The notes under the pieces were generated by a model. The model was not told the DNA's origin. It ran no database searches and saw only the letters and a program-made list of their open reading frames with translations. A DNA stretch of 42,224 nt from QZLE01 sp033852075. GTDB lineage: Bacteria > Pseudomonadota > Gammaproteobacteria > QZLD01. The stretch's first letter is position 1. Each line of letters opens with the position of its first letter. A program made the position numbers and the translations under genes. This document shows, piece by piece, positions 1 through 7,299 of the stretch. The stretch covers positions 1 through 42,224 of the forward strand of contig JAWSVC010000016.1 in NCBI GenBank assembly GCA_033852075.1, read 5' to 3'.

Positions 1-11
1 ATCCTCATAGA

Positions 12-171
12 AGGGTGGGCACCGCCCACCATTTGATAAAAATTATGTAAATGGTTGGGTTGGAAATAATGGTTATTTAAAACAATTGGTACCACCAATC
101 AATGTTGATGCATCGTGAATGTGTTCGGTGGGTAATGTGCGTGCTAAGCGTAGCCGAAGTGCCCACCTTAC
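12..171. repeat. Long copy 1 of the GTAGGGTGGGC palindromic repeat (MITE/REP-like)
   Basis: Bases 12-137 align without gaps to 3510-3635, with about three mismatches in 126 bases. The outer ends are inverted (AGGGTGGGC at the left, GTGCCCACCTTAC at 159-171). This copy carries about 20 extra bases before its right end, including CTAAGCGTAGCCGAAG (144-159), a near-match to a second repeat family found across the window. One repeat therefore seems to have landed inside another. It lies directly upstream of the subtilase gene. Confidence 0.85.
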
Positions 172-192
172 GAGGAAAATTGAGGAAAACTT

Positions 193-1848
193 ATGAAAAA
201 AGTTATTTTGATTGCTTCATTGGTTATGACGTTTTTGATTTCGACTGCAGTACATGCTGCCGATAATAATGAAAGTGTTATGAAAAGGAGTTCTATTGCG
301 AAACAATATAAGCAGCTTAAACAAAAGGCTGATTCAGGTGAAAAGGTAAGGGTTATTGTTAAGTACAAAACTGATCAGAATGGAGCTGGTGAAACTAATA
401 AAGTACTTAAACGACAGGATTTTGAAAAAAGACATAAAAATGCAAAGTCTAAAGGATTTAATCCATCTAAAAAGTTAAAGTACGCCAATCTGGCTGTTTA
501 TGAATTTGATTCTAATGAGCTAGATCAATTTCTGGATAGTGGGCTGGCTGTGTCTGTTGAAGAAGATATTGCTGAACCACCAGCTTTAGATGACTCTATC
601 CCTTTTATTGGAGCTGATGTTGCTCATGAAAATGGATTTATTGGTACTGGTCAAACTGTTGTTATTCTTGATACTGGCGTTAATCATCATCATCCATTTT
701 TTCAGGGTAGAGTTGTTGCTGAGGCTTGTTTCTCTTCGAACAATGGTTCTGAATCTAGAAGTGTTTGCCCAAATGGTCAAGAGCAGCAGATAGGATTTGG
801 TGCGGGTATAGATTGTTCTGATACTGGACTGAATTGTACTCATGGCTCTCATGTGGCAGGAATTGCTGCAGGTTATAATGATTCATTCAATGGCGTTGCA
901 TATGGTTCTGATATAATTTCAGTTCAGGTGTTTTCTGAATTTATTAACTATAACGATTCTTGTGGAGGTAGCGAACGTTGCCTACGGGCCTATGTGTCTG
1001 ATCAAATTGAAGCATTAGCATGGGTTAGGCAGATCTCTTCTGAACATAATATTGCTGCAGTAAATATGAGTCTTGGTGGGGGTAAATATACTAGTCATTG
1101 TGACAACAGTAGCCGAAAATCTTATATAGATAGTCTTAGAGGTGTTGGAATAACAACAGTTATTTCTGCAGGGAATAGCAGTTATACTGATGCTGTAGGT
1201 TCTCCTGGATGTATTTCATCTGCAATTACAGTTGGAAGCACATATAACAGTTCAGATAATATTAGCTCTTTCTCTAATAGCGCTACTATGGTAGATATAT
1301 TGGCTCCTGGGTCGTATATATATTCATCGTTAGTTGAAGGGTATGGAAGTAAATCTGGAACATCAATGGCTGCTCCCCATGTTACTGGTGCCGTCGCGGT
1401 TTTAAAGTCGATAAATCCAAATGCTTCTGTTAATGAAATTGAGAGTGCTTTGGAGGGCAATGGAGTTAGTATCTTTGACTCAAGAAATGGATTGACCTTT
1501 CCAAGGCTTGATCTTAACGCTTCGGCTGTTGCGTTCGAAAATAAACCAATTGCAAAATTAGATAATGATTCATATTCAGTGATGATTGGTGATAACGTAG
1601 AGTTTACTGCATATTCTTCATCTGACCCTAATAATTCCGATTTAACCTATATATGGGATTTTGGGGATGGTATTGGTGATTACCCAACAGCAGATGCAAG
1701 TGTAAATCATACGTATTCTACAATGGGAACCTATGAGTTAGGTTTAGTTGTTGATAATGGCAGTAAATTTTCAGATTTAGATACTGCAATGGTTACGGTA
1801 TATGATCCTGCGATTATTGGCATAATCGTTTCAAGTGTATTGTTTTAA
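193..1848 (+). CDS. Secreted subtilisin-like serine protease (S8) with PKD domain
   Basis: 551 residues. Residues 1-23 form a signal peptide (basic MKK, hydrophobic core, cleavage near VHA-A), so export is expected. Residues about 52-125 look like an I9-type inhibitor propeptide. The catalytic residues are visible: Asp160 in VVILDTG, His217 in HGSHVAG, oxyanion Asn328 in SAGN and Ser391 in GTSMAAPH. About 451-537 is a PKD domain (YIWDFGDG; HTYSTMGTYEL). Several Cys pairs within the catalytic domain (179/192, 208/215, 257/263) suggest disulfides. GAGGAAAAC precedes the ATG. The protein ends in a short hydrophobic tail (IIGIIVSSVLF) just before a degenerate repeat at 1852, so the original C-terminus may have been lost. 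Two small secreted proteins follow. Function as an exoprotease is family knowledge; the substrate is unknown. Confidence 0.93.
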   Translation: MKKVILIASLVMTFLISTAVHAADNNESVMKRSSIAKQYKQLKQKADSGEKVRVIVKYKTDQNGAGETNKVLKRQDFEKRHKNAKSKGFNPSKKLKYANLAVYEFDSNELDQFLDSGLAVSVEEDIAEPPALDDSIPFIGADVAHENGFIGTGQTVVILDTGVNHHHPFFQGRVVAEACFSSNNGSESRSVCPNGQEQQIGFGAGIDCSDTGLNCTHGSHVAGIAAGYNDSFNGVAYGSDIISVQVFSEFINYNDSCGGSERCLRAYVSDQIEALAWVRQISSEHNIAAVNMSLGGGKYTSHCDNSSRKSYIDSLRGVGITTVISAGNSSYTDAVGSPGCISSAITVGSTYNSSDNISSFSNSATMVDILAPGSYIYSSLVEGYGSKSGTSMAAPHVTGAVAVLKSINPNASVNEIESALEGNGVSIFDSRNGLTFPRLDLNASAVAFENKPIAKLDNDSYSVMIGDNVEFTAYSSSDPNNSDLTYIWDFGDGIGDYPTADASVNHTYSTMGTYELGLVVDNGSKFSDLDTAMVTVYDPAIIGIIVSSVLF

Positions 1849-1851
1849 TTA

Positions 1852-1876
1852 GGTAGGGCAGTGTACTACCCACTTT
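1852..1876. repeat. Degenerate copy of the GTAGGGTGGGC repeat
   Basis: GGTAGGG and CTACCCAC..TTAC flank a short spacer just after the subtilase stop codon. This resembles the two ends of the repeats at 2268 and 3508 with the middle lost. The match is imperfect. Confidence 0.45.
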
Positions 1877-1897
1877 ACAGAAAATATCGGAGAAAAA

Positions 1898-2245
1898 ATG
1901 AAAAGAAAATTTATTTCACAATTACTAGGTTTGAGTTTGATTTTTGTGTCTTGCTCGTCAATAGCGTCAACTACAGCATATGGGAAAATTGTAGGTATAG
2001 AAACTAGGCCGTGGGGATTGCATATACAAACTGATTTTGGTTTTTCAATGGACGGATGTGCTGCAACTGTTGGTGCAACATATATGTATGATTTTGCATA
2101 TACTAGTGATAAAAATAGCTCGCCATTAGCTTCGGCTGAGGTATCTATTCTTTTGGCTGCGTTTGCGGCTCAAAAAAATATAGCTTTTCATATATATGAA
2201 TGTAATGGGACAAGACCTAAAGTAGGTTATATATTGGTTAAATAA
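1898..2245 (+). CDS. Small secreted protein, possibly SubB-like OB-fold family
   Basis: 115 residues. There is a signal peptide of about 23 residues (MKRKF start, hydrophobic core, SIAS end) and CGGAG sits 7 bases before the ATG. A Cys in the signal region (SCSS) gives a weak alternative as a lipoprotein. The mature part has two Cys (DGCAATVG and YECNG), a helix-like run (ASAEVSILLAAFAAQ) and then a beta strand (NIAFHIYEC). The same order occurs in the next gene (LLAAQMSDKTVVVRF), so the two appear to be diverged paralogs. The layout recalls small OB-fold proteins related to the B subunit of subtilase cytotoxin. That is an inference from layout only, not a sequence match. Confidence 0.6.
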   Translation: MKRKFISQLLGLSLIFVSCSSIASTTAYGKIVGIETRPWGLHIQTDFGFSMDGCAATVGATYMYDFAYTSDKNSSPLASAEVSILLAAFAAQKNIAFHIYECNGTRPKVGYILVK

Positions 2246-2267
2246 ATTTGACAGCGTTATCAGCCAG

Positions 2268-2333
2268 GTAGGGTGGGCACCGCCCACCATTGGTTATGGC
2301 GATAAATTTTTCGGTGGGCAATGCCCACCCTAC
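2268..2333. repeat. Short copy of the GTAGGGTGGGC repeat
   Basis: Bases 2268-2289 and 2311-2333 carry the inverted ends (GTAGGGTGGGCACCGCCCACC; GGTGGGCAATGCCCACCCTAC). Each end is itself near-palindromic. Only about 20 bases lie between them, against about 95 in the long copies. It sits between the two paralogous small secreted genes. Confidence 0.85.
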
Positions 2334-2352
2334 GATTTGGATTGGAGTTAAA

Positions 2353-2655
2353 ATGAAAAGAATTATTTTAGGGATACTTATTTCGATGATTTCGGTAAGT
2401 GCCTTTGCATATAAAGAGTGCCCTATGAAAACCAATAGGCTCTATATAGGAGATAATGGAGCTTTATGGATAACATTTGTTGGAGGTGGGGCAGCTTATA
2501 TGAAAAATACCGATGTTGATTATAAAGACACCTATGCAATGCTATTAGCTGCGCAAATGTCTGATAAAACAGTAGTTGTTAGATTTCAAAGTGATGATGC
2601 ATTATGTAATTCTGGAACGCGTTCTGATATTTCGGGTGTTTGGTTAACTAGATAA
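2353..2655 (+). CDS. Small secreted protein, paralog of the 1898 gene
   Basis: 100 residues from the ATG at 2353. An in-frame start at 2290 would translate the repeat and is rejected because a clean signal peptide (MKRIILGILISMISVSAFA) begins at 2353. Cys is present in YKECPMK and ALCNSG. The block LWITFVGGGAAYMK, then YAMLLAAQMSDKTVVVRF, then SDISGVWLTR parallels the second half of the neighbouring gene. Export to the periplasm or medium is likely. No catalytic motif is visible. A SubB-like OB-fold is possible; otherwise the function is unknown. Confidence 0.6.
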   Translation: MKRIILGILISMISVSAFAYKECPMKTNRLYIGDNGALWITFVGGGAAYMKNTDVDYKDTYAMLLAAQMSDKTVVVRFQSDDALCNSGTRSDISGVWLTR

Positions 2656-2663
2656 GTTGTGTG

Positions 2664-2693
2664 TTGACATTGTGTATACATTGAATGTATATT
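2664..2693 (+). promoter_or_regulatory. Promoter with embedded palindromic operator for the toxin-antitoxin pair
   Basis: A perfect -35 TTGACA (2664-2669) and a -10 TATATT (2688-2693) are 18 bases apart. The spacer and the -10 contain a perfect palindrome, TATACATT-G-AATGTATA (2675-2691). Placement over the -10 is what an autorepressor needs, and DUF1778 antitoxins are DNA-binding ribbon-helix-helix proteins. The palindrome is seen; the autoregulation is inferred. Confidence 0.75.
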
Positions 2694-2728
2694 CGTTATA
2701 TATACAATAATTGCTGGGAACACATATA

Positions 2729-3004
2729 ATGCATAATCAAGCAATAAGAAAGTCTCCAATAAATATTCGCGCGCTTCAAGCGCAGCGGGATTTAATAGAT
2801 AAGGCTGCGTCTATTCTGCATAAAAATCGTTCTGATTTTATGCTTGATGTGGCATGTCGTGAAGCTGAAAAGGTACTGCTTGATCAAAGACTTTTCTATT
2901 TAAATGAGTCTGATTTTATAGATTTTGAAGAGGCATTAGATAAGCCTGTTGCTGATATGACAAAGTTAAAATCTTTGATGTCTGATCCTTCTCCGTGGGA
3001 TTAA
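2729..3004 (+). CDS. DUF1778 (TacA-type) ribbon-helix-helix antitoxin
   Basis: 91 residues from the ATG at 2729; a TTG start at 2711 would add six residues and is less likely. The N-terminal half has the DUF1778 pattern (SPINIRALQAQRDLIDKAA, then RSDFMLDVACREAEKVLLDQ), a ribbon-helix-helix DNA-binding fold. The C-terminal tail (YLNESDFIDFEEALDKPV...) is the part that normally wraps and inhibits the acetyltransferase toxin. It overlaps the toxin gene by 10 bases and has its own promoter and operator. Together with the next gene it forms a type II module of the TacAT kind. Confidence 0.9.
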   Translation: MHNQAIRKSPINIRALQAQRDLIDKAASILHKNRSDFMLDVACREAEKVLLDQRLFYLNESDFIDFEEALDKPVADMTKLKSLMSDPSPWD

Positions 3005-3492
3005 TAAATTCTCCACAGCGTTTTTCTGCAGAGCATAAAATTAATAATTTTAGTTGCGGTGATACTCATCTTGATGAATGGATAAAAAAACAAGCAATTA
3101 AAAATCAGCAAAGTGGTGCAAGCAGAACTTTTGTTGTTTGCGAAAATGATGAAGTTATCGGCTATTATACCCTTGCGGGCGGAAGTGTAGAGCGTGTGTC
3201 AGCTCCTGGAAATATCTCAAGAAACATGCCCGATCCGATTCCTGTTATTGTATTAGGAAGATTGGCTGTTGATAATAAGTTTCAGGGGTGTCGTATTGGA
3301 AGTGCTTTGCTTAAAGATGCGATGCTACGTACGTTATCTATATCGTTTGATATTGGCGTTAGAGCTTTGCTTGTGCATGCAATTTCACCTGAAGCTAAAC
3401 GTTTCTATCTAAACTATGGTTTTCAGGAATCGAAATTTGATGAAATGACACTGTTTCTATCAATAAAGAATATTAAGTTAGCTGCAAAATAA
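2995..3492 (+). CDS. GNAT acetyltransferase toxin (TacT-like)
   Basis: 165 residues from a GTG start that overlaps the antitoxin end, implying coupled translation. The N-terminus has the usual TacT-family opening (F...H.I..F.CG...LDEWIKKQA). The acetyl-CoA loop is QGCRIGSALL (97-106) and Tyr138 in RFYLNYGF is the expected catalytic residue. Known relatives acetylate the amino group of aminoacyl-tRNAs and stop translation; which tRNA is targeted cannot be read here. The module appears intact, and is followed directly by a long copy of the repeat. Confidence 0.9.
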   Translation: MGLINSPQRFSAEHKINNFSCGDTHLDEWIKKQAIKNQQSGASRTFVVCENDEVIGYYTLAGGSVERVSAPGNISRNMPDPIPVIVLGRLAVDNKFQGCRIGSALLKDAMLRTLSISFDIGVRALLVHAISPEAKRFYLNYGFQESKFDEMTLFLSIKNIKLAAK

Positions 3493-3507
3493 GAAGTATG
3501 TAGCCAG

Positions 3508-3644
3508 GTAGGGTGGGCACCGCCCACCATTTGATAAAAATTATGTAAATGGTTGGGTTGGAAATAATGGTTGTTTAAAACAATTGGTACCACCAATCAA
3601 TGTTGATGCATCGTGAATGTTTTCGGTGGGCAATGCCACCCTAC
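3508..3644. repeat. Long copy 2 of the GTAGGGTGGGC palindromic repeat
   Basis: 137 bases with inverted ends GTAGGGTGGGC (3508-3518) and CCACCCTAC (3636-3644). It is nearly identical to 12-137. The two long copies bracket the subtilase-to-toxin block in direct orientation. Its last bases provide the TAG stop (3643-3641) of the minus-strand hydrolase gene. Confidence 0.9.
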
Positions 3645-4465
3645 ATATTGTTGGATTGTAGGAAGTCCAAAATAGCCTTATTAAATTCTTCCGGTTTTTC
3701 AATAAAGAACATATGCCCGGCTTCCTTCATGATATATAGCTCTGCATCTTTTATGTTTTCGGCAAGGTATGTTGCATTTGCTAATGGCCAAACAATATCA
3801 TCTTCTGCATGTATTACTAAGGTTGGAGCCTTAATGTTTTTCAGGCGGGGTGAATTTGGTGTGTGCGTGAAACATGATTCAAGTTGGCGCCTATTGGCAT
3901 ATTCTGGTTGGCCTTTAGTGGTTCTTTTGTGATGCATCCATTCTAGCAATCCAGGATTTCTTTCATAGTAAGTGTGGTGGTAGAAGACATCAATATATTC
4001 ACCAAGATATTTTTTTTGTTCTTTTTCATCTTCAGGAAATTCAGTTGTTAGTACATTGATTACCTTTAGATCTGCCATTACATATTCTGGATCGTTAGGG
4101 CCAACACCAGTACAGCAGAGAATCAAGGCCTTAACTTTTTCAGGGTATTTGTGATAAAACTCTTGAGTAATTAATCCACCCATTGATGCGCCAATAATAA
4201 TGGCACTATCAATTTTTTCTTGATCTAAAATTGCAGCTAGGTCATCTGCATACATTTCCATAGAGTATGGTTGATCTGGCATTGAAGATTGCCCGCAACC
4301 ACGATTATCAAGGGTTATTACTTTGTAATATTTTTTTAACTCTTCGGTTTGAAAATTCCAGCTATTTGATGTTCCTCCAAGTCCCATAACCAGTAATAAA
4401 GGAGTTCCTTTGTCGCTATGAACCTGGTAGTAAATCTCATGACCATTAATTTCTATAAAAGACAT
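3641..4465 (-). CDS. Alpha/beta hydrolase, cytoplasmic
   Basis: 274 residues, no signal peptide. It has the alpha/beta-hydrolase layout: oxyanion region LLVMGLGGTSNSW, DNRGCGQS, nucleophile Ser94 in GASMGG, an acid in HAEDDIVWP (Asp222 or Asp223) and His251 in EAGHMFF. Length and motifs fit small esterases and lactonases of the 3-oxoadipate enol-lactonase / BioH type; the substrate is not evident. It follows the KAS III-like gene on the same strand after 78 bases containing a strong hairpin. The stop codon lies within the neighbouring repeat, so the last residues (SNNM) may have been set by that insertion. Confidence 0.85.
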   Translation of the reverse strand: MSFIEINGHEIYYQVHSDKGTPLLLVMGLGGTSNSWNFQTEELKKYYKVITLDNRGCGQSSMPDQPYSMEMYADDLAAILDQEKIDSAIIIGASMGGLITQEFYHKYPEKVKALILCCTGVGPNDPEYVMADLKVINVLTTEFPEDEKEQKKYLGEYIDVFYHHTYYERNPGLLEWMHHKRTTKGQPEYANRRQLESCFTHTPNSPRLKNIKAPTLVIHAEDDIVWPLANATYLAENIKDAELYIMKEAGHMFFIEKPEEFNKAILDFLQSNNM

Positions 4466-4495
4466 ATCTATCCCTTAATTCAAAAATCTGCTTTT

Positions 4496-4524
4496 GTATA
4501 ACGGGGCTGGAAACCCCGTTATAC
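4496..4524 (-). terminator. Perfect 11-bp stem-loop between KAS III-like and hydrolase genes
   Basis: GTATAACGGGG (4496-4506) and CCCCGTTATAC (4514-4524) pair perfectly around a 7-base loop. On the minus strand a T-rich stretch follows after a gap of about nine bases. This could be a weak terminator or a processing hairpin that separates expression of the two genes. Confidence 0.55.
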
Positions 4525-4543
4525 ATTCCTTGTATCTAAAAAA

Positions 4544-5554
4544 TTAGAATTTAAGGATGTTGCAGCCTACAGAAAGGCCTGCACCAGAAGCTACGAATGC
4601 AACGGTATCACCTGGTTTAACTTTTCCATCAACAACTGCATGGTGAAGAGCCATAGGTACGCAACCAGAACCAGTGTAACCGTATTTGTCCATAACAGTT
4701 GTGGTTTTTTCCATACCAACGCCTAGGATCTTAACAACCTCTTCAATAACTGATTTGTTGATTTGAGTGAAGATAAAGTGGTCAACATCGCTGATTTTCA
4801 TACCTGCTTTGGCTACAAGCTGTTCAGCGATAGGTGGCCATAGTTCTATATTTCTTGATCCTGGAAGTGGTTTTAGAAGCTGAAGACCTAATTCTTTATT
4901 GTCTAGTCTTTCATGAGTAATTGGGTTTTTCGCACCGCCGGCATAGATACCAATAAAGTCCCATTGAGTTCCGTCAGTGATTTGGAAGCCGTTTATGTAT
5001 CCAGACTCGCAGTCATCTTCAACTCGCTCAAGAACAACAGCACCAGCGCCATCTGCAAATATTGAATAAGCAAATGCATCACCTTCGTTGAAGAAAGCAG
5101 GCATATTGTATACGCCAACTACAACAGCATATTTTAGAGTTGGGTCAACAGCCATTTTTGAGGCTGCCATATCAAGAGCAATAGTAAAACTTGCACATGA
5201 TGCATTTATATCAAATGATGCAGTCTTTAATTCTTTGCTTTGAATTCTGCCTTGAACAAGTACACCAGTACTTGGAGAAATATATTCCGGGGTATCTGAC
5301 CCAACAACAAAAAGACCTACTTCGTCTTTATCAATTCCTGCATTTTCAATAGCTGCCAAGGCGGCATTGGTTGAAAAGTCTGCTGTTGTTTCCTTGATGC
5401 CGCGAAGATGAGCGATATGGCGATATTTAATGCCAAGCTTTTCTTCAATCTTTTCTGCATCGAATTCAACATTCGCTAACTTGATAACTTCTTCATTACT
5501 TATAGGCTCGCCAGGAGCGTAAAGTCCGGTACCAATAATTTTTGCCTTTGCCAT
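4544..5554 (-). CDS. KAS III (FabH)-like thiolase-fold enzyme with atypical active site
   Basis: 336 residues, thiolase-fold family along its whole length. Cys120 in INASCASF is the nucleophile. The usual HQAN motif reads TQIN (263-266), so His is replaced by Thr. The usual NTS Asn region reads YGYTGSG (291-297), so the Asn position holds Tyr293. Typical FabH uses Cys-His-Asn for decarboxylative condensation of acetyl-CoA with malonyl-ACP; this protein keeps only the Cys, so a different reaction such as acyl transfer or non-decarboxylative condensation is likely. It is therefore not named fabH. GAPDTVAFVASGAGLS-like C-terminal sequence (residues 317-329) is conserved for the fold. The downstream hydrolase may act on its product. 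Confidence 0.85.
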   Translation of the reverse strand: MAKAKIIGTGLYAPGEPISNEEVIKLANVEFDAEKIEEKLGIKYRHIAHLRGIKETTADFSTNAALAAIENAGIDKDEVGLFVVGSDTPEYISPSTGVLVQGRIQSKELKTASFDINASCASFTIALDMAASKMAVDPTLKYAVVVGVYNMPAFFNEGDAFAYSIFADGAGAVVLERVEDDCESGYINGFQITDGTQWDFIGIYAGGAKNPITHERLDNKELGLQLLKPLPGSRNIELWPPIAEQLVAKAGMKISDVDHFIFTQINKSVIEEVVKILGVGMEKTTTVMDKYGYTGSGCVPMALHHAVVDGKVKPGDTVAFVASGAGLSVGCNILKF

Positions 5555-5939
5555 AGTTATTTACCTAATTGTTGTTTGATCAAATTAATGTGCGGTTATT
5601 CTACAACAATAGATGGGTTAGATAAAACAATTGAATGGGATCTGGTTAGCATAAATTAGTATAAGTTTTATTGATTTCAGTTGGTGTCCGCAAAAATTGA
5701 TATAGAGCTGGGATGCTCGAATATAGTCTACTTTTCCCATGGTTAAAGGATGAAATTCTTTGTGTGGTGTGAAATTAAGTCGTGGTTATTAGGGTGAAGG
5801 TTTGGTTGTGGTGTGTAACTTATTGTTATTAAGGTTAAAATATGTATTTTTTAGGTGGTTGTTCAAGCGCGATTTCAATTTGATATGCGGTGGATTGTGG
5901 CCTGTATCAGGAGCAAATGCGTGTAAAAAGTTATTAAAA
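5555..5939. other. Intergenic region between divergent KAS III-like and cysK genes
   Basis: AT-rich, with stops in all frames. No repeat, strong hairpin or plausible small gene was recognised. It must hold the promoter of the minus-strand KAS III-like gene, but I could not pick it with confidence. Confidence 0.5.
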
Positions 5940-5967
5940 TTGTGATTGTTATGGCTCAAGCTATATT
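5940..5967 (+). promoter_or_regulatory. Candidate sigma70 promoter of cysK
   Basis: TTGTGA (5940-5945) and TATATT (5962-5967) are separated by 16 bases. Downstream, the ribosome site GGAG (6003-6006) is preceded at once by CTCC (5996-5999) with a 3-base loop, so it could fold back into a small hairpin. Confidence 0.45.
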
Positions 5968-6012
5968 ATGGATATATTACAACAAATATTTTAACCTCCT
6001 TTGGAGATTTTT

Positions 6013-6960
6013 ATGGCAAAGATATATTCAGATAATTCAAAGTCAATTGGGAATACTCCACTAATTAAACTTAACGGTATTGGTAATGGAAATATTCTGG
6101 TTAAAACCGAAGGAAGAAATCCTTCTTATTCGGTCAAATGTAGAGTTGGCGCCAATTTGGTTTGGGATGCTGAAGAGCGGGGTTTACTTAAATCCGGTAT
6201 GGAGATCATTGAACCAACAAGTGGTAATACAGGGATTGCTTTAGCGTATGTTGGTGCATCAAGAGGGTATCCAGTGACACTGACAATGCCTGAAAGCATG
6301 AGCATTGAACGTCGGAAGGTATTAAAGGCGCTTGGAGCAAACTTGGTTTTAACAGAAGCAGCAAAGGGGATGAAGGGCGCTATTGAAAAGGCCAATGAAA
6401 TCTATGAATCCGATCCTGATAAATATGTCTTATTGCAGCAGTTTGATAATCCAGCCAATCCGGCAATTCATGAAAAAACCACAGGCCCAGAGATATGGGA
6501 AGATACGGATGGTCAGATAGATATATTAATAGCAGGGGTTGGAACCGGAGGAACCATAACCGGGATTTCTCGCCATATAAAACAAATACAAGGTAAGCAG
6601 ATATTATCGGTTGCAGTAGAGCCAGAGGCATCACCAATAATCAGCCAGACTCTTGCCGGAGATGAACTAAAGCCATCACCGCATAAGATTCAAGGGATTG
6701 GAGCAGGGTTTATACCTAAAAATCTTAATCTGAGTCTAATAGATCAAGTGGAAAAGATTAGTAATGAAGATGCCATTGAATATGCGCATTATTTAATGAA
6801 GCAAGAAGGTATTTTGTGTGGAATATCCGGTGGGGCGGCTGTTGCTGCGGCAGTGCGCGTGGCTAGTAGAGAAGAAAATAAAGATAAGATGATTGTAGTA
6901 ATTATTCCGGATTCGGGGGAGAGGTATTTGACTTCTCCATTATTCGAAGGCCAGGATTAA
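6013..6960 (+). CDS. cysK: Cysteine synthase A (O-acetylserine sulfhydrylase)
   Basis: 315 residues from the ATG at 6013, seven bases after GGAG; a TTG at 6001 lies in the ribosome site and is rejected. The enzyme makes cysteine from O-acetylserine and sulfide using PLP. Lys42 in SVKCRVGAN is the Schiff-base lysine, PTSGNTGIALAY binds the substrate carboxylate, and GVGTGGTITG holds the PLP phosphate. The sequence follows E. coli CysK closely from SIGNTPL to ERYLTSPLFEG, and is shorter only at the C-terminus. It stands alone, with a candidate promoter upstream and REP-like hairpins downstream. Confidence 0.95.
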   Translation: MAKIYSDNSKSIGNTPLIKLNGIGNGNILVKTEGRNPSYSVKCRVGANLVWDAEERGLLKSGMEIIEPTSGNTGIALAYVGASRGYPVTLTMPESMSIERRKVLKALGANLVLTEAAKGMKGAIEKANEIYESDPDKYVLLQQFDNPANPAIHEKTTGPEIWEDTDGQIDILIAGVGTGGTITGISRHIKQIQGKQILSVAVEPEASPIISQTLAGDELKPSPHKIQGIGAGFIPKNLNLSLIDQVEKISNEDAIEYAHYLMKQEGILCGISGGAAVAAAVRVASREENKDKMIVVIIPDSGERYLTSPLFEGQD

Positions 6961-6984
6961 AGCTATTGCGCTAATTATATCTTT

Positions 6985-7062
6985 GTCATACCGGCGCAGG
7001 CCGGTATCCAGGAAAAAGCGGTCCTATAAAAATTTACTGTTATTCCCAACTTGATTGGGAAT
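6985..7062. repeat. REP-like hairpins downstream of cysK
   Basis: ATACCGGC-GCAG-GCCGGTAT (6988-7006) and ATTCCCAA-5-TTGGGAAT (7042-7062) are short palindromes. They belong to the common GTCAT(TCCCGC/ACCGGC) intergenic repeat class. A third member, ATTCCCGCTTTCGCG (7088-7102), is split from its partner GCGCTTTCGCGGGAAT (7305-7320) by the 192-bp element. Confidence 0.7.
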
Positions 7063-7107
7063 CTCGAAATCACATGCTCCAAAGAGATTCCCGCTTTCGC
7101 GCACTGC

Positions 7108-7299
7108 TGTCCGGGGAAAATATTGCGAATCTTCGTAAAGCAATGTTGAGCAAAGTTCTGGAATGAAGCTGGTGATTTTAGACTTAAATTTTTCAAGCTC
7201 CCTGAGCGTAGCCGAAGGGTCAAGAAAAATTTAATAGAATCAATGAGACTTCGGCTACGCTCAGCCATCTTGATTCTATTAAATTACTTTCCCCGGACA
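7108..7299. mobile_element. 192-bp MITE-like element with 12-bp perfect terminal inverted repeats
   Basis: The ends are TGTCCGGGGAAA (7108-7119) and TTTCCCCGGACA (7288-7299), perfect inverted repeats. The element sits inside a REP palindrome, whose halves flank it. It has no transposase gene. Inside are two 16-base arms of the CTGAGCGTAGCCGAAG family (7202-7217 and, inverted, 7249-7264) and a 15-base inverted pair (7229-7243 and 7270-7284). The four arms interleave in the order A-B-A'-B'. The first 12 bases of the same terminus recur at the window end (42213-42224). A target duplication was not clear. Confidence 0.75.

Noticed and set aside
193..2655. A true AB5 subtilase cytotoxin operon
   Set aside because: The protease has an inhibitor propeptide and a PKD domain, and the small proteins show only a general layout similarity to SubB, so a toxin call is not justified.
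3600..3932. 110-codon frame starting in the repeat
   Set aside because: It is antisense to the alpha/beta hydrolase and starts inside the palindromic repeat; no ribosome site fits.
4544..5554. Housekeeping fabH
   Set aside because: The catalytic His and Asn are replaced and no fab genes adjoin it.
6975..7268. 97-codon minus-strand frame covering the MITE-like element (MAERSRSLIDS...)
   Set aside because: It translates the repeat arms themselves and the REP palindromes. It matches no transposase I know, so it is treated as noncoding.
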